Assembly: GCF_004851605.1 (NCBI RefSeq)
Contig: NZ_CP031093.1
Span: 496,001 to 560,000, forward strand
Source: Hydrocarboniclastica marina
GTDB taxonomy: Bacteria; Pseudomonadota; Gammaproteobacteria; Pseudomonadales; Oleiphilaceae
Direction: 5' to 3'
Length of the DNA: 64,000 nucleotides
Positions 25,374 to 33,453 of the stretch are shown piece after piece. The notes beneath the pieces were generated by a model that was not told the DNA's origin, ran no database searches, and was given only the letters and a program-made list of their open reading frames with translations. How positions within the stretch are numbered: the stretch's first letter is position 1; each line of letters begins with the position of its first letter. The position numbers and the translations under genes were made by a program.

Positions 25374-26133
25374 GGTAGAGAATCTGACCAAAATGTTCGG
25401 CGGGCTCGCGGCGGTGAATAACATCAGCGTCGAGTTTGAGGCTAACAAGATCAACGCCATCATCGGGCCGAACGGTGCTGGCAAGAGTACATTTTTCAAC
25501 CTGATTTCAGGTGCCCACAAGCCGACGTCCGGCCGCATACTGATCGACGGCACCGACGTCAGTACCATGCGCTGTGACAACATCGCCCGGCTGGGTGTGG
25601 GGCGCACCTTCCAGACCACGACGCTGTTCGAGCAGGCTACGGTGCTGGATAACCTTATCGTCGGCCATCGGCTGCGTACGAAGTCAGGCTTGTGGGATGT
25701 ATTGATCAACTCCAGGCGGCTTCGTCGTGAAGAGAAAGAGAGCCGCGACAAGGCCGCCGAAGTGCTCGACTTTGTCGGTCTGAGCCACCTCGGTAATCAC
25801 TTTATCGCGGACATCACTCAGGAGCAGCGCAAGCGTGTGGCCTTTGCTCTGGCGCTGGCTACCGACCCCAAGCTGTTGCTGCTGGACGAGCCCGCCGCCG
25901 GGGTGAATCCCGACGAGACCGAGGGCTTGGCCGAGCTGATGAACAAAATGATTCGCCATGGCCTGACCGTCTGTCTGATAGAACACAAGATGGACATGAT
26001 CATGGGCATGGCCGACAAGATCATGGTGCTGGATCACGGCGAAAAAATCGCCGAGGGCACACCGGCTGAGATCAAGTCGAATCCGGTAGTGATCGAGGCT
26101 TACCTGGGGAGCGACCACGATGCTGCAGCTTAA
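25366..26133 (+). CDS. Branched-chain-type ABC transporter ATPase, LivG-like, with divergent signature motif
   Basis: A 255-residue ABC ATPase. Walker A is GPNGAGKST and Walker B is LLLLDEPAAG, followed by the H-loop in LIEHKMDMIMG, all typical of LivG. The ABC signature is not: where E. coli LivG reads LAYGDQRR this protein reads ITQEQRKR, so the signature Gly is replaced by Glu. The start at 25366 overlaps the LivM-like gene by 8 bases. The paired LivF-like protein has a normal LSGGQ, so one of the two composite ATP sites may be degenerate, as in other asymmetric exporters and importers. That consequence is inference. Confidence 0.9.
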   Translation: MLKVENLTKMFGGLAAVNNISVEFEANKINAIIGPNGAGKSTFFNLISGAHKPTSGRILIDGTDVSTMRCDNIARLGVGRTFQTTTLFEQATVLDNLIVGHRLRTKSGLWDVLINSRRLRREEKESRDKAAEVLDFVGLSHLGNHFIADITQEQRKRVAFALALATDPKLLLLDEPAAGVNPDETEGLAELMNKMIRHGLTVCLIEHKMDMIMGMADKIMVLDHGEKIAEGTPAEIKSNPVVIEAYLGSDHDAAA

Positions 26134-26827
26134 TAAAGTCGATGTCTGCTATGGCAGTTTCAAAGCACTGAGTGCTGTGGATATGCGCGTTGATGAAGGC
26201 GAGCTGGTGGTCCTGTTGGGCGCTAATGGCGCGGGTAAGACCACGCTGTTCAACGCCATAAGCGGTCTGCTGAAGCCAACCGCGGGCGAGATCCGCTTTC
26301 GGGACAAGGTTATGAACGGGCTCAAACCTTCCGCTGTGGTGGGGGGAGGGATTGTTCACTGTCCGGAGGGGCGCAAGCTCTTCCCGCAGATGTCGGTAAT
26401 GAAGAACCTGGTAATGGGCGCGTACGTCCATCGGCGCGACAAGGAAGGCATCCGCAGGACACTCAAGGACGTGCTGGCGCTTTTTCCGATCCTGGAGGAG
26501 AAAAAGAATGAACCCGCCGGCTCGCTCTCTGGTGGTCAGCAGCAAATGGTTGCCATTGGGCGGGCCCTGATGAGCAGGCCCAAGCTCCTGATGCTGGATG
26601 AACCGTCGCTGGGATTGGCACCGCTGGTGGTCAAGCAAATGTTTGAGACCATCCAGAAAATCAACAGCCTGGGCACAGGGGTTCTGCTGGCCGAGCAAAA
26701 CGCCTTCGCCGCGTTGAAGATCGCACACAGGGCCTATGTAATTGAAAACGGCAAGCTGGTCATGGAAGGCGATCGAGAGGCCATGATGGGCAATGAGGCC
26801 GTGCGCAAGGCCTATATCGGCGCTTGA
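26120..26827 (+). CDS. Branched-chain-type ABC transporter ATPase, LivF-like
   Basis: A 235-residue ABC ATPase with Walker A GANGAGKTT, the LivF-type segment GIVHCPEGRKLFPQMSVMKNL, a full signature LSGGQQQ, Walker B LLMLDEPSLGLAP and the H-loop position occupied by Gln in LLAEQN, which is normal for LivF. Its ATG lies 14 bases inside the end of the LivG-like gene, so the two are coupled. It energises uptake through the two permeases upstream. The substrate-binding gene follows after 106 bases. Confidence 0.94.
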   Translation: MLQLNKVDVCYGSFKALSAVDMRVDEGELVVLLGANGAGKTTLFNAISGLLKPTAGEIRFRDKVMNGLKPSAVVGGGIVHCPEGRKLFPQMSVMKNLVMGAYVHRRDKEGIRRTLKDVLALFPILEEKKNEPAGSLSGGQQQMVAIGRALMSRPKLLMLDEPSLGLAPLVVKQMFETIQKINSLGTGVLLAEQNAFAALKIAHRAYVIENGKLVMEGDREAMMGNEAVRKAYIGA

Positions 26828-26933
26828 GCCCCCAGCTGTCCCAAGAACGGCGCACCGTACGCCATTAAGTGAAGAATCAGGCATTCCCGGAATGCCTGTG
26901 GTATCCCAAGCAGCAACGTAAAAGGAAAACAAA

Positions 26934-28100
26934 ATGAAGATGCTGAAAACATTAGGCTACCTGGCCGCGGCCTCTACCCTGGGGGCGACGATTTCGCTTA
27001 GCGCCCAGGCAGATGAAGTCAATATCGGTTTCACCGGTCCATTGAGCGGCGGCGCCGCCCTCTATGGCGAGAACACGCTCTCGGGATTGCGGATGGCCGC
27101 AGAGGAGATCAATGCGAATGGCGGGTTCGAGGTAGACGGCGAGAAACACACGATCAACCTGGTGGCGCTGGACGACCGCTATTCTCCGAGCCAGGCGGCC
27201 ACTAATGCCAAGCGCCTGAAGCAGGAATCCAACGTACCGGCCGTGTTCGTGCCTCACTCAGGCGGGATTTTCGCACTGATGAGCTTCAACGAGCAGTCCG
27301 AGTTCCTGGTCATGGCGTACTCCAGCGTTCCGTCTATTACTGAGAAAGGCAATGAACTCACTCTCCGCATTCCGCCGACCTTTGACGGGTATGTGAATGC
27401 GTTTACCGAACTGGCTTACGACGAATACGGCAAGAAGTTGGCAATGGGTGGCGCAACCCACGAGTACGCCAAGATCTGGTCCGACATGATCAAGGACAAA
27501 TGGAACTCGCTCGGCGGTGAGGTTGTGGCTGACAATCCCATGGATTACAACAAATCCGCAGATTTCTACACCGGTGTGAGTCGACTGATCGCGGCAGATC
27601 CCGATGTGATGTTCATCGGCGGGGCCTCTGAGCCGACCGGTCTGGTTGCACGTCAGGCTCGCGAGCTGGGCTACCAGGGACCCTTCATTCTGATGGATCA
27701 GGCCAAGCTGGACGAGGTGGCTGAAGTTTCGGGCGGCATGGAGTCACTGGAAGGGTCCATCGGTGTGGTACCGTTGAGCGCATACACCACCGAGTCGGCC
27801 AAGAGCTTCGTCAAGCGGTACAACAAGGAACACGGCAAGAACCCGGGTTCCGAGGCAGCTTTCATGTACGGCGCGCTACACGGCCTGGTCAACGCGATGA
27901 CGATCGCCGGAACGACCGAAGACGTCCACGCGATCCGCAAAGCGATGGATAAAGGCCTGGCAACACTGGACAACAGCAAGAATCCGTACGAAGTTGATGG
28001 CGTCAATGACAAAGGCGGCTTCCTGACCGATCCAACGGTTGCTATTGTCAAAGACGGCAAGATTGAAGAGCGGGAAATCTCTGAAATTATCAAGAAGTAA
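26934..28100 (+). CDS. Periplasmic substrate-binding protein of the HAAT ABC transporter
   Basis: A 388-residue type 1 periplasmic binding protein. A Sec signal peptide ends at SLSAQA before DEVNIGFTGPLSGGAALYGENTLSGLRMAAEEINANGG, the LivJ/LivK-family start. The last gene of the transporter operon, it is followed by a strong terminator. The 106-base gap before it may hold its own promoter, giving the extra expression binding proteins usually need; I see no convincing boxes. The ligand cannot be told from sequence; given the operon neighbours, a short hydroxy-, keto- or dicarboxylic acid is a reasonable guess. Confidence 0.92.
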   Translation: MKMLKTLGYLAAASTLGATISLSAQADEVNIGFTGPLSGGAALYGENTLSGLRMAAEEINANGGFEVDGEKHTINLVALDDRYSPSQAATNAKRLKQESNVPAVFVPHSGGIFALMSFNEQSEFLVMAYSSVPSITEKGNELTLRIPPTFDGYVNAFTELAYDEYGKKLAMGGATHEYAKIWSDMIKDKWNSLGGEVVADNPMDYNKSADFYTGVSRLIAADPDVMFIGGASEPTGLVARQARELGYQGPFILMDQAKLDEVAEVSGGMESLEGSIGVVPLSAYTTESAKSFVKRYNKEHGKNPGSEAAFMYGALHGLVNAMTIAGTTEDVHAIRKAMDKGLATLDNSKNPYEVDGVNDKGGFLTDPTVAIVKDGKIEEREISEIIKK

Positions 28101-28116
28101 GCAGTAGAAATGATAT

Positions 28117-28157
28117 AAAAAAGGCGGATTGGGCCAGGCTCAATCCGCCTTTTTTTC
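28117..28157. terminator. Bidirectional intrinsic terminator
   Basis: GGCGGATTG and CAATCCGCC form a 9-base-pair stem with a 9-base loop, extended by the flanking A tract (28117-28122) and T tract (28150-28157). It ends the transporter operon on the plus strand and, through the A tract, the convergent MaoC gene. Confidence 0.9.
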
Positions 28158-28181
28158 AGAATTATTTTCCGTGAACGGACA

Positions 28182-28640
28182 TCAGCTCAGATACATAGCC
28201 AGGTTTTCGGCAACACATGCCGGCCTTTCACTGCCCTCGATCTCGATCGTTGACCTAAACCGGGCGAGATGACGGCTGTCGCCTGCAGGCTCGAGCGATA
28301 GCAGCTTCAGATGACACCGCACCCGTTTGCCTGCGGGCACAGGGCTGGGGAAACGAAGCTTGTCGAGGCCGTAATTGATAGTGGCGCTCACCCCTTCGGT
28401 GCGCATGATCTGCTGGTTCAGCATGGGCAGTAATGAAAGTGTGAGATAACCATGGGCAATCGTGGTTTTGTAGGGGGACTCCTGCGCTGCGCGCTCCTGG
28501 TCCAGATGGATCCACTGGTGGTCGCCGGTAGCGTCGGCGAAGGCCTGGATCCGGGCCTGATCGACCAGAACCCAGTCACTGACGCCGATATCCTCGCCAG
28601 CAACCTGGGCGAGGGCCTCAAGGGAGGGAAAGACTTTCAT
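28182..28640 (-). CDS. MaoC-family (R)-enoyl-CoA hydratase
   Basis: A 152-residue hotdog-fold hydratase. The catalytic motif appears as FADATGDHQWIHLD, with the Asp and His of the hydratase 2 motif, followed by IAHGYLTLSLLP. Such proteins hydrate trans-2-enoyl-CoA to (R)-3-hydroxyacyl-CoA. It lies 44 bases after the class II aldolase-like gene on the same strand, so the two probably form a small operon. In an island that also encodes crotonase-type (S)-specific hydratases, it would add a stereochemically different hydration step. Confidence 0.9.
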   Translation of the reverse strand: MKVFPSLEALAQVAGEDIGVSDWVLVDQARIQAFADATGDHQWIHLDQERAAQESPYKTTIAHGYLTLSLLPMLNQQIMRTEGVSATINYGLDKLRFPSPVPAGKRVRCHLKLLSLEPAGDSRHLARFRSTIEIEGSERPACVAENLAMYLS

Positions 28641-28684
28641 GGGGTTTCCTCAAGCTTGCGATGGTGGACGACTGGCTGAACGCC

Positions 28685-29446
28685 CTACCTGGCATAGGTA
28701 GGATCGATTTTGTCCATTAGCCGAACCAGCGCTGGCCACGTCAGCTTACTGGCCTGGCCCAGGCTCTGGGACTGCTGCCGGGTGGTTTCGATAGCCGCGG
28801 CGGAGGGCAGGTATGCTGCTCCCTGGCCCAGTGTACGGACCTGAATTTCGCATGCCTTCATCAAAAAGTAGAGGTAGGTGAAAGCTTCGGCGACAGTGCC
28901 TCCGACTGACATGAGGCCGTGATTGCGTAAGAGCATCAGATTCTTGCCCTGCAGGTCCCGGGTCAGACGTTCGCGCTCGTCCAGGTTGAGGGCAACGCCT
29001 TCGTAATCGTGGAAGCTCAGGTGGTCGAGGCAGAGCATGGCGGTCTGGCTCAGGGGTAGCAGGCCCTCTTTATGGGCTGATACTGCGACGCCATCCGCTG
29101 CGTGCAGATGCATCACCGCGCCGGCGTCGTCCCGGGCCATATGCACGGCGCTGTGGATGGTAAAGCCGGCAGGGTTAACGCGGCTCAGCTCACCCGATTG
29201 GACCACTTCGCCGTCCCGGTCGACCTTGACCAGGGAGGAGGCGGTAATTTCGCTGAAGAGGTAACCATAGGGATTGATCAGAAAATGATGCTCGGGCCCT
29301 GGCACCCGTGCAGAGAGATGAGTGAATACCAGGTCATCCCAGCCATAGTGGGCCACGAGCCGGTAGGCCGCAGCCAGATCCTGGCGGACTTGCTGTTCCG
29401 TTTGGTTCGCATAATGAAACGACGTTTCTTTGGTATTGGCATTCAT
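28685..29446 (-). CDS. Class II aldolase/adducin-family protein
   Basis: A 253-residue protein of the fuculose aldolase/adducin fold. YGWDDLVFTHLSARVPG, FLINPYGYLFSEITASSLVKVD and the metal-binding VMHLHAADG are visible, with a third His in LMLLRNHGLMSVGG. Catabolic members cleave or decarboxylate small hydroxy-keto acids, but many have no known activity. It is divergent from the metallo-beta-lactamase-fold gene and shares with it an intergenic region with two operator-like palindromes, one of them inside the first codons of this gene. Reaction unknown. Confidence 0.87.
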   Translation of the reverse strand: MNANTKETSFHYANQTEQQVRQDLAAAYRLVAHYGWDDLVFTHLSARVPGPEHHFLINPYGYLFSEITASSLVKVDRDGEVVQSGELSRVNPAGFTIHSAVHMARDDAGAVMHLHAADGVAVSAHKEGLLPLSQTAMLCLDHLSFHDYEGVALNLDERERLTRDLQGKNLMLLRNHGLMSVGGTVAEAFTYLYFLMKACEIQVRTLGQGAAYLPSAAAIETTRQQSQSLGQASKLTWPALVRLMDKIDPTYAR

Positions 29447-29486
29447 GATTGTTTTCCTAATACTATGAAACCGTATTTCAATAGTA
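29416..29486. promoter_or_regulatory. Pair of GAAAC-type operators in a divergent promoter
   Basis: GAAACGACGTTTC (29416-29428) is a perfect palindrome within codons 7-11 of the aldolase-like gene. A second, GAAACCGTATTTC (29467-29479), lies in the divergent gap and is extended by TACTAT and ATAGTA arms. Their centres are 51 bases apart. The first fits both the PsrA consensus of Pseudomonas, (G/C)AAAC-N2-4-GTTT(G/C), and the IclR-family KdgR pattern. Which protein binds is not known. Confidence 0.55.
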
Positions 29487-29563
29487 CCGCAGGGTTCGAT
29501 GCATTGCAGCTCCTCGAAGCGGCCCCGTACGCCCTAAAAGAAAACACCGGAAAGAGACACCCG

Positions 29564-30595
29564 ATGAGCGCAGTCAAGTACGTCGAGAAGCAGTTGCCTG
29601 AGCCTGGGCAAAAGAAACGCGTCGCCGAGGGCGTCTATTGGCTCAGATTCCCGTTGCCGTTTGCGCTGGACCACATCAACCTCTGGCTGCTTGAGGACGG
29701 CGACGGCTGGACGCTGGTCGACACGGGTTTTGGCGCCGGGAAAACGCGTGAACTCTGGCAGTCCATGTTTGATCATGCGCTGGAAGGACGGCCCCTAAGG
29801 CGTATCGTGGTGACCCACTATCACCCTGATCACATCGGTCAGGCGGTGTGGTTGGCCCAGCATTTCGGTGCGCCTGTTTACATGACGGACGGCGAGTGGC
29901 AGCTGACCCACGATCTATTCAACCAGACTGATGCCGAGATGGACCAGGGCCAGCGGCGTTTGCTGCTGGCCCACGGCGTGCGCCAGGCCCGTGCCGAGAG
30001 TCTTACCCAGCGCGGCAACCTTTTCCGAGGCGCGATCAGTGGGGTGCCGACACCTTACCAGCGTCTCGCAGCGGGCGATTCCCTGACCATAAACGGACGC
30101 CGTTGGGACATCGTGGTAGGCAATGGCCATTCGCCGGAACATGCCTGCCTCTTCCGGTCCGAGGACAGGGTGCTGCTGAGCGGCGACCAGATTCTTCCTT
30201 CGATCTCCAGCAATATCAGCGTGCGCAAGGATGTGCCCGAAGCTGACCCACTGGCGGACTTCCTCGCCTCATTGCGGGCCTTCGCTCAGCTCCCCGCTGA
30301 CACGCGGGTCATGCCCGCCCATGGCCGGCCATTCGAGGGCCTTCACATGCGGGCAGACAAGCTGATCGTCCACCATGAGGTCCAGCTGACCCAGGTAGAA
30401 GACGCCTGTCGTAAAGCCCCAAAGACAGCGACTGACTTATTGCCGGTGCTATTCCGACGCGAACTGGACGACCAGCAGCTGTTTTTTGCGATGGGAGAAA
30501 GCATCGCCCACGCCAACCATCTGCTGGCGACTGGCCGGGTAGAGCGGGAGCTTGAGGGGGGTGTGTATCGGTTCAGGGCTTTTGGCGCTGGCTGA
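29564..30595 (+). CDS. Metallo-beta-lactamase-fold hydrolase
   Basis: A 343-residue protein with the zinc motif THYHPDHIG, an upstream LVDTGFG strand-turn, the third ligand in GNGHSPEHACLF, the Asp of LLSGDQILP and a final His in MPAHGRPF. A C-terminal winged-helix-like extension after residue 260 is typical of the group that includes CoA-thioester and lactone hydrolases. The ATG at 29564 follows GGAAAGAGA. A frame extension upstream runs through the divergent gene and is not likely to be coding. It could hydrolyse a thioester or lactone of the pathway; this is inference from its neighbours. Confidence 0.88.
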   Translation: MSAVKYVEKQLPEPGQKKRVAEGVYWLRFPLPFALDHINLWLLEDGDGWTLVDTGFGAGKTRELWQSMFDHALEGRPLRRIVVTHYHPDHIGQAVWLAQHFGAPVYMTDGEWQLTHDLFNQTDAEMDQGQRRLLLAHGVRQARAESLTQRGNLFRGAISGVPTPYQRLAAGDSLTINGRRWDIVVGNGHSPEHACLFRSEDRVLLSGDQILPSISSNISVRKDVPEADPLADFLASLRAFAQLPADTRVMPAHGRPFEGLHMRADKLIVHHEVQLTQVEDACRKAPKTATDLLPVLFRRELDDQQLFFAMGESIAHANHLLATGRVERELEGGVYRFRAFGAG

Positions 30596-30674
30596 ACTGG
30601 CGCGACGGGGTGGGCATGCCGAACGTGCGCAAGGCAGTCCAGCTTCAGGCCATGGCGAGGGTGTAGAGTCCTTT

Positions 30675-30699
30675 TAGCTGACTGGCTGGCAGGGGATTT
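30675..30699. terminator. Hairpin without T tract between convergent genes
   Basis: GCTGGCAGGG and CCCTGCCAGC form a perfect 10-base-pair stem with a five-base loop, in the short gap between the convergent hydrolase and acyl-CoA dehydrogenase genes. Neither side has a T tract, so it is an imperfect candidate terminator or a 3'-end stabilising hairpin. Confidence 0.45.
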
Positions 30700-30739
30700 C
30701 CCTGCCAGCGTAACCGTAACCGGTTGGACGGTCTGGCTA

Positions 30740-31882
30740 TCAGCTCGTCTTCATCAGCGCCACAAAGGCTTCCAGATGATGGTCATCATCGCCCAACTGA
30801 TGGTTAATCATCACAAGGCGTTTGGCATAATGAGCGCCGCTGTATTCCCAGGTCATGCCGATGCCGCCGTGCAGCTGCACCGACTGCTCTGAGATATACT
30901 GCCCCGCCCGACCGATCACGTTCTTGGCTGCCGCCAGGATGGAGTCGCGCCTGTTTCCGGGCTCGGCATCGGCCACGGAGGCGGCGAGCACCGCCATTGA
31001 GCGGGCCTGTTCAAGCTCGGAAGCCATGTCCACCATGCGGTGCTGCAACACCTGGAACTTGCCAATCGGCACGCCGAACTGTTTGCGCGCCTTGAGATAT
31101 TCCAGCGTCAGATTGACAGACTCTTCCATGGCACCCACAGCTTCCGCACAGATAGCGGCGATTGCGCGCCCGGCCTGGTAGTCGATAGCCGCATGAGCCT
31201 GGCCTACAGGGCCCAGCAGGGCTGATGCCGGCACGCTGACGCTGTCCAGGATCAGGTCGCAGCCCTTGAGGCCGTCGATCGTTTCATAAGTGATCCGCTG
31301 CAACCCGGACGCATTGCCGTCGATCACAAACAGGCTGATGCCGTCATGGGACCGTTGCTCGCCTGAAGTGCGGGCAGAGACAATGAGCTTGTCCGCGCAG
31401 TGGCCGCCGATGACCACGGCCTTGCGCCCGCTCAGGCGGTAGCCATCGCCGTCTGATTCGGCTTTGGTCACGACGTCATGGAGGTTATAGCGCGACTGCG
31501 GTTCAAGCAGTGCCGGCGCCACTTTCAGTGTGCCCGCTGCAATCTGGGGCAGCAGGTCATTCTTCTGCTCGTCGTTACCGGCCTGGTTGATCAGACCGCC
31601 GCCGAACACAATGGACTGCAGGTAGGGTTCCAGGCATAGGCCACGGCCCAGTTCGGTCATGATGAGCTGGAGCTCCACCGCGCCGCCACCAAAACCACCA
31701 TGGGCTTCGTCAAAAGGCACAGTGGTCAGGCCCAGCTCGCTGAGCTGCTGCCAGAACGCTTCACTGAACCCGGCGTCGCTCTGGCGAAAGCGCTCACGCT
31801 TTTCAAAATCGTATTCTCCACGGACCAGGCGTGCCGCGGTTTCCTGCAGCATCTGCTGCTCTTCGTTCAGTTTGAAATCCAC
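30740..31882 (-). CDS. Acyl-CoA dehydrogenase small subunit (PimD-like)
   Basis: A 380-residue acyl-CoA dehydrogenase-fold protein. MDFKLNEEQQMLQETAARLV with YDFEKRERFRQSDAGFSEAFWQQLSELGLTTVPFDE resembles the small subunit of pimeloyl-CoA dehydrogenase (PimD). The C-terminal catalytic Glu motif is absent (WEYSGAHYAKRL), as expected for one half of a heteromeric enzyme. Translation starts at GTG 31882, with AGGAG 8 bases upstream overlapping the stop codon of the large-subunit gene. The two genes are thus tightly linked. The pair would oxidise a CoA ester that ordinary homotetrameric ACADs handle poorly, for example a dicarboxylyl- or ring-bearing acyl-CoA. Confidence 0.87.
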   Translation of the reverse strand: MDFKLNEEQQMLQETAARLVRGEYDFEKRERFRQSDAGFSEAFWQQLSELGLTTVPFDEAHGGFGGGAVELQLIMTELGRGLCLEPYLQSIVFGGGLINQAGNDEQKNDLLPQIAAGTLKVAPALLEPQSRYNLHDVVTKAESDGDGYRLSGRKAVVIGGHCADKLIVSARTSGEQRSHDGISLFVIDGNASGLQRITYETIDGLKGCDLILDSVSVPASALLGPVGQAHAAIDYQAGRAIAAICAEAVGAMEESVNLTLEYLKARKQFGVPIGKFQVLQHRMVDMASELEQARSMAVLAASVADAEPGNRRDSILAAAKNVIGRAGQYISEQSVQLHGGIGMTWEYSGAHYAKRLVMINHQLGDDDHHLEAFVALMKTS

Positions 31883-31892
31883 AGTGGCGCTC

Positions 31893-33089
31893 CTACAGTT
31901 CGAGGATCATCTTGGCGACGATATTTTTCTGGATCTCGTTGGATCCGCCGAAAATCGACAGCTTCCGCATGTTGAAGTAATGCGGCGCCAGGGGAGCCGC
32001 GTAATCAGAGGAGAGGTATTCGCCCTCGTAGTCCAGTTCCATTTCCGCTTCGGGGAAGGGCTGGGCATAAGGGCCGATCGCCCGGCGCATCAGGTCGGTG
32101 ATGGTCTGGCGAATTTCGGTACCTTTGACTTTCAGCATCGAGCTCTCCGCGCCCGGCACACCGCCCCCTTCAACCGCTGCAATAATGCGCAGGTTGGTGA
32201 TCTCGGCGGCCATCAGGTCAATCTCAACCTGGGCAACGCGCGACGCAAAGGCGGGGTCTTGCAGAAGCGGCTTGCCGTTCTTGACCTCTTTGCCGGCGAT
32301 CTCCTTGAGCCGGTCCAGCGCCGCTTTTGAAGCGCCAATGCCGGCCAGGCCGGTGCGCTCATAAGTCAGCAGGTACTTGGCGTAGGTCCAGCCCTTGTTC
32401 TCCTCGCCGACGAGGTTCTCAACCGGAACCTTGACGTCCTCGAAGAAAACTTCGTTCACTTCGTGTTCGCCGTCCAGGGTGATGATCGGGCGCACCGTGA
32501 TGCCCGGGGTCTGCATGTCTATCAGCAGGAAAGAGATGCCGCTCTGGGGTTTTGCTTGGGTATCCGTGCGCACCAGACAGAAAATCCAGTTGGCATGCTG
32601 ACCCAGTGTGGTCCAGGTTTTCTGGCCATTGACGATGTAGTGGTCGCCCTGGCGTACCGCGCGGGTTTTCAATGATGCAAGGTCAGAGCCCGCGCCGGGT
32701 TCCGAATAGCCCTGACACCACCAGTCCTCACCGCTAAGAATGCGCGGCAGGTAATGCTGCTTCTGCTCTTCGGTACCGAATTTGATGATCACCGGCGCCA
32801 CCATGTTCACCCCAAACGGAATGGTGCGCGGCGCGCCGAAGGCGGCGGTTTCTTCATCAAAGATGTGCTTCTGCACCGCACTCCATTCGACGCCACCGTA
32901 CTCTACCGGCCAGTGCGTGGCGTACCAGCCCTTCCTGGAGAGAATCTGCTGCCAGCGCTGGTGATCCTCTTTGCTCAGATGCTTGCCACCTTTGACCTTG
33001 GCCGCTATGTCTTGCGGAAGCTCACTGCTGAGAAACGACCGAACTTCATCGCGGAAGGCGAGCTCGGCTTCGTTGAAGTTGATGTTCAT
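31893..33089 (-). CDS. Acyl-CoA dehydrogenase large subunit (PimC-like)
   Basis: A 398-residue protein matching the pimeloyl-CoA dehydrogenase large-subunit pattern: GWYATHWPVEYGG, GAPRTIPFGVNMVAPVI, GEDWWCQGYSEPGAGSDLASL and VNGQKTWTTLGQHANWIF, ending in IFGGSNEIQKNI. The ATG at 33089 is preferred over the in-frame TTG at 33092 and has GGGGTAAG upstream. PimC/PimD of Rhodopseudomonas palustris open the beta-oxidation of odd and even dicarboxylic acids; related pairs act on sterol side chains. The neighbourhood with glutaryl-CoA dehydrogenase and a PcaF-type thiolase favours a dicarboxylate substrate. Confidence 0.88.
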   Translation of the reverse strand: MNINFNEAELAFRDEVRSFLSSELPQDIAAKVKGGKHLSKEDHQRWQQILSRKGWYATHWPVEYGGVEWSAVQKHIFDEETAAFGAPRTIPFGVNMVAPVIIKFGTEEQKQHYLPRILSGEDWWCQGYSEPGAGSDLASLKTRAVRQGDHYIVNGQKTWTTLGQHANWIFCLVRTDTQAKPQSGISFLLIDMQTPGITVRPIITLDGEHEVNEVFFEDVKVPVENLVGEENKGWTYAKYLLTYERTGLAGIGASKAALDRLKEIAGKEVKNGKPLLQDPAFASRVAQVEIDLMAAEITNLRIIAAVEGGGVPGAESSMLKVKGTEIRQTITDLMRRAIGPYAQPFPEAEMELDYEGEYLSSDYAAPLAPHYFNMRKLSIFGGSNEIQKNIVAKMILEL

Positions 33090-33453
33090 CAAACTTACCC
33101 CTGATGAGGCCCGAATGGGCTAATTACGAAAATAAATACCGCCTAGCAGAATTGCCATATCATGAATTTTAAAGCGAGCCCTGTCAATTGTGTCGGCCGC
33201 TCCAAAACTGCCCTATCTACGATCATGGTCTAAGTAGACACCGCAGCGGTTGTCTGATTCCATTTGATTAGATATATTCGGAAGCATACGGAAGCCTATA
33301 TTGCTGTGCGGAATCGTTATACGAAACGGTATCGCAGAGCGAAACACGGACGTCGAAGGTGATCCCTTGTCGAAGGAGCTTTTTCCGCTCCCGGACGCCT
33401 TGGTACGAGTTCCAAAACAAAAATACCTATTACAACAACAAGAGGAAAACCAC
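33090..33453. promoter_or_regulatory. Divergent regulatory region with IclR-type half-site array
   Basis: This 364-base gap separates the dehydrogenase pair from the porin. CG(G/A)AA half-sites in one orientation start at 33279, 33289, 33309, 33322 and 33340. The first two form a 10-base tandem repeat. The last two belong to imperfect palindromes centred at 33319 and 33337, the second being GTATCGC and GCGAAAC around AGA. A weaker palindrome at 33137-33151 (TACCGC, GCAGAA) lies near the dehydrogenase start. No convincing -35/-10 pair was found. Confidence 0.5.

Noticed and set aside
24231-25751. A 506-codon open frame on the minus strand opposite the transporter genes.
   Set aside because: Antisense to LivM-like and LivG-like genes, with no start signal and no recognisable domain.
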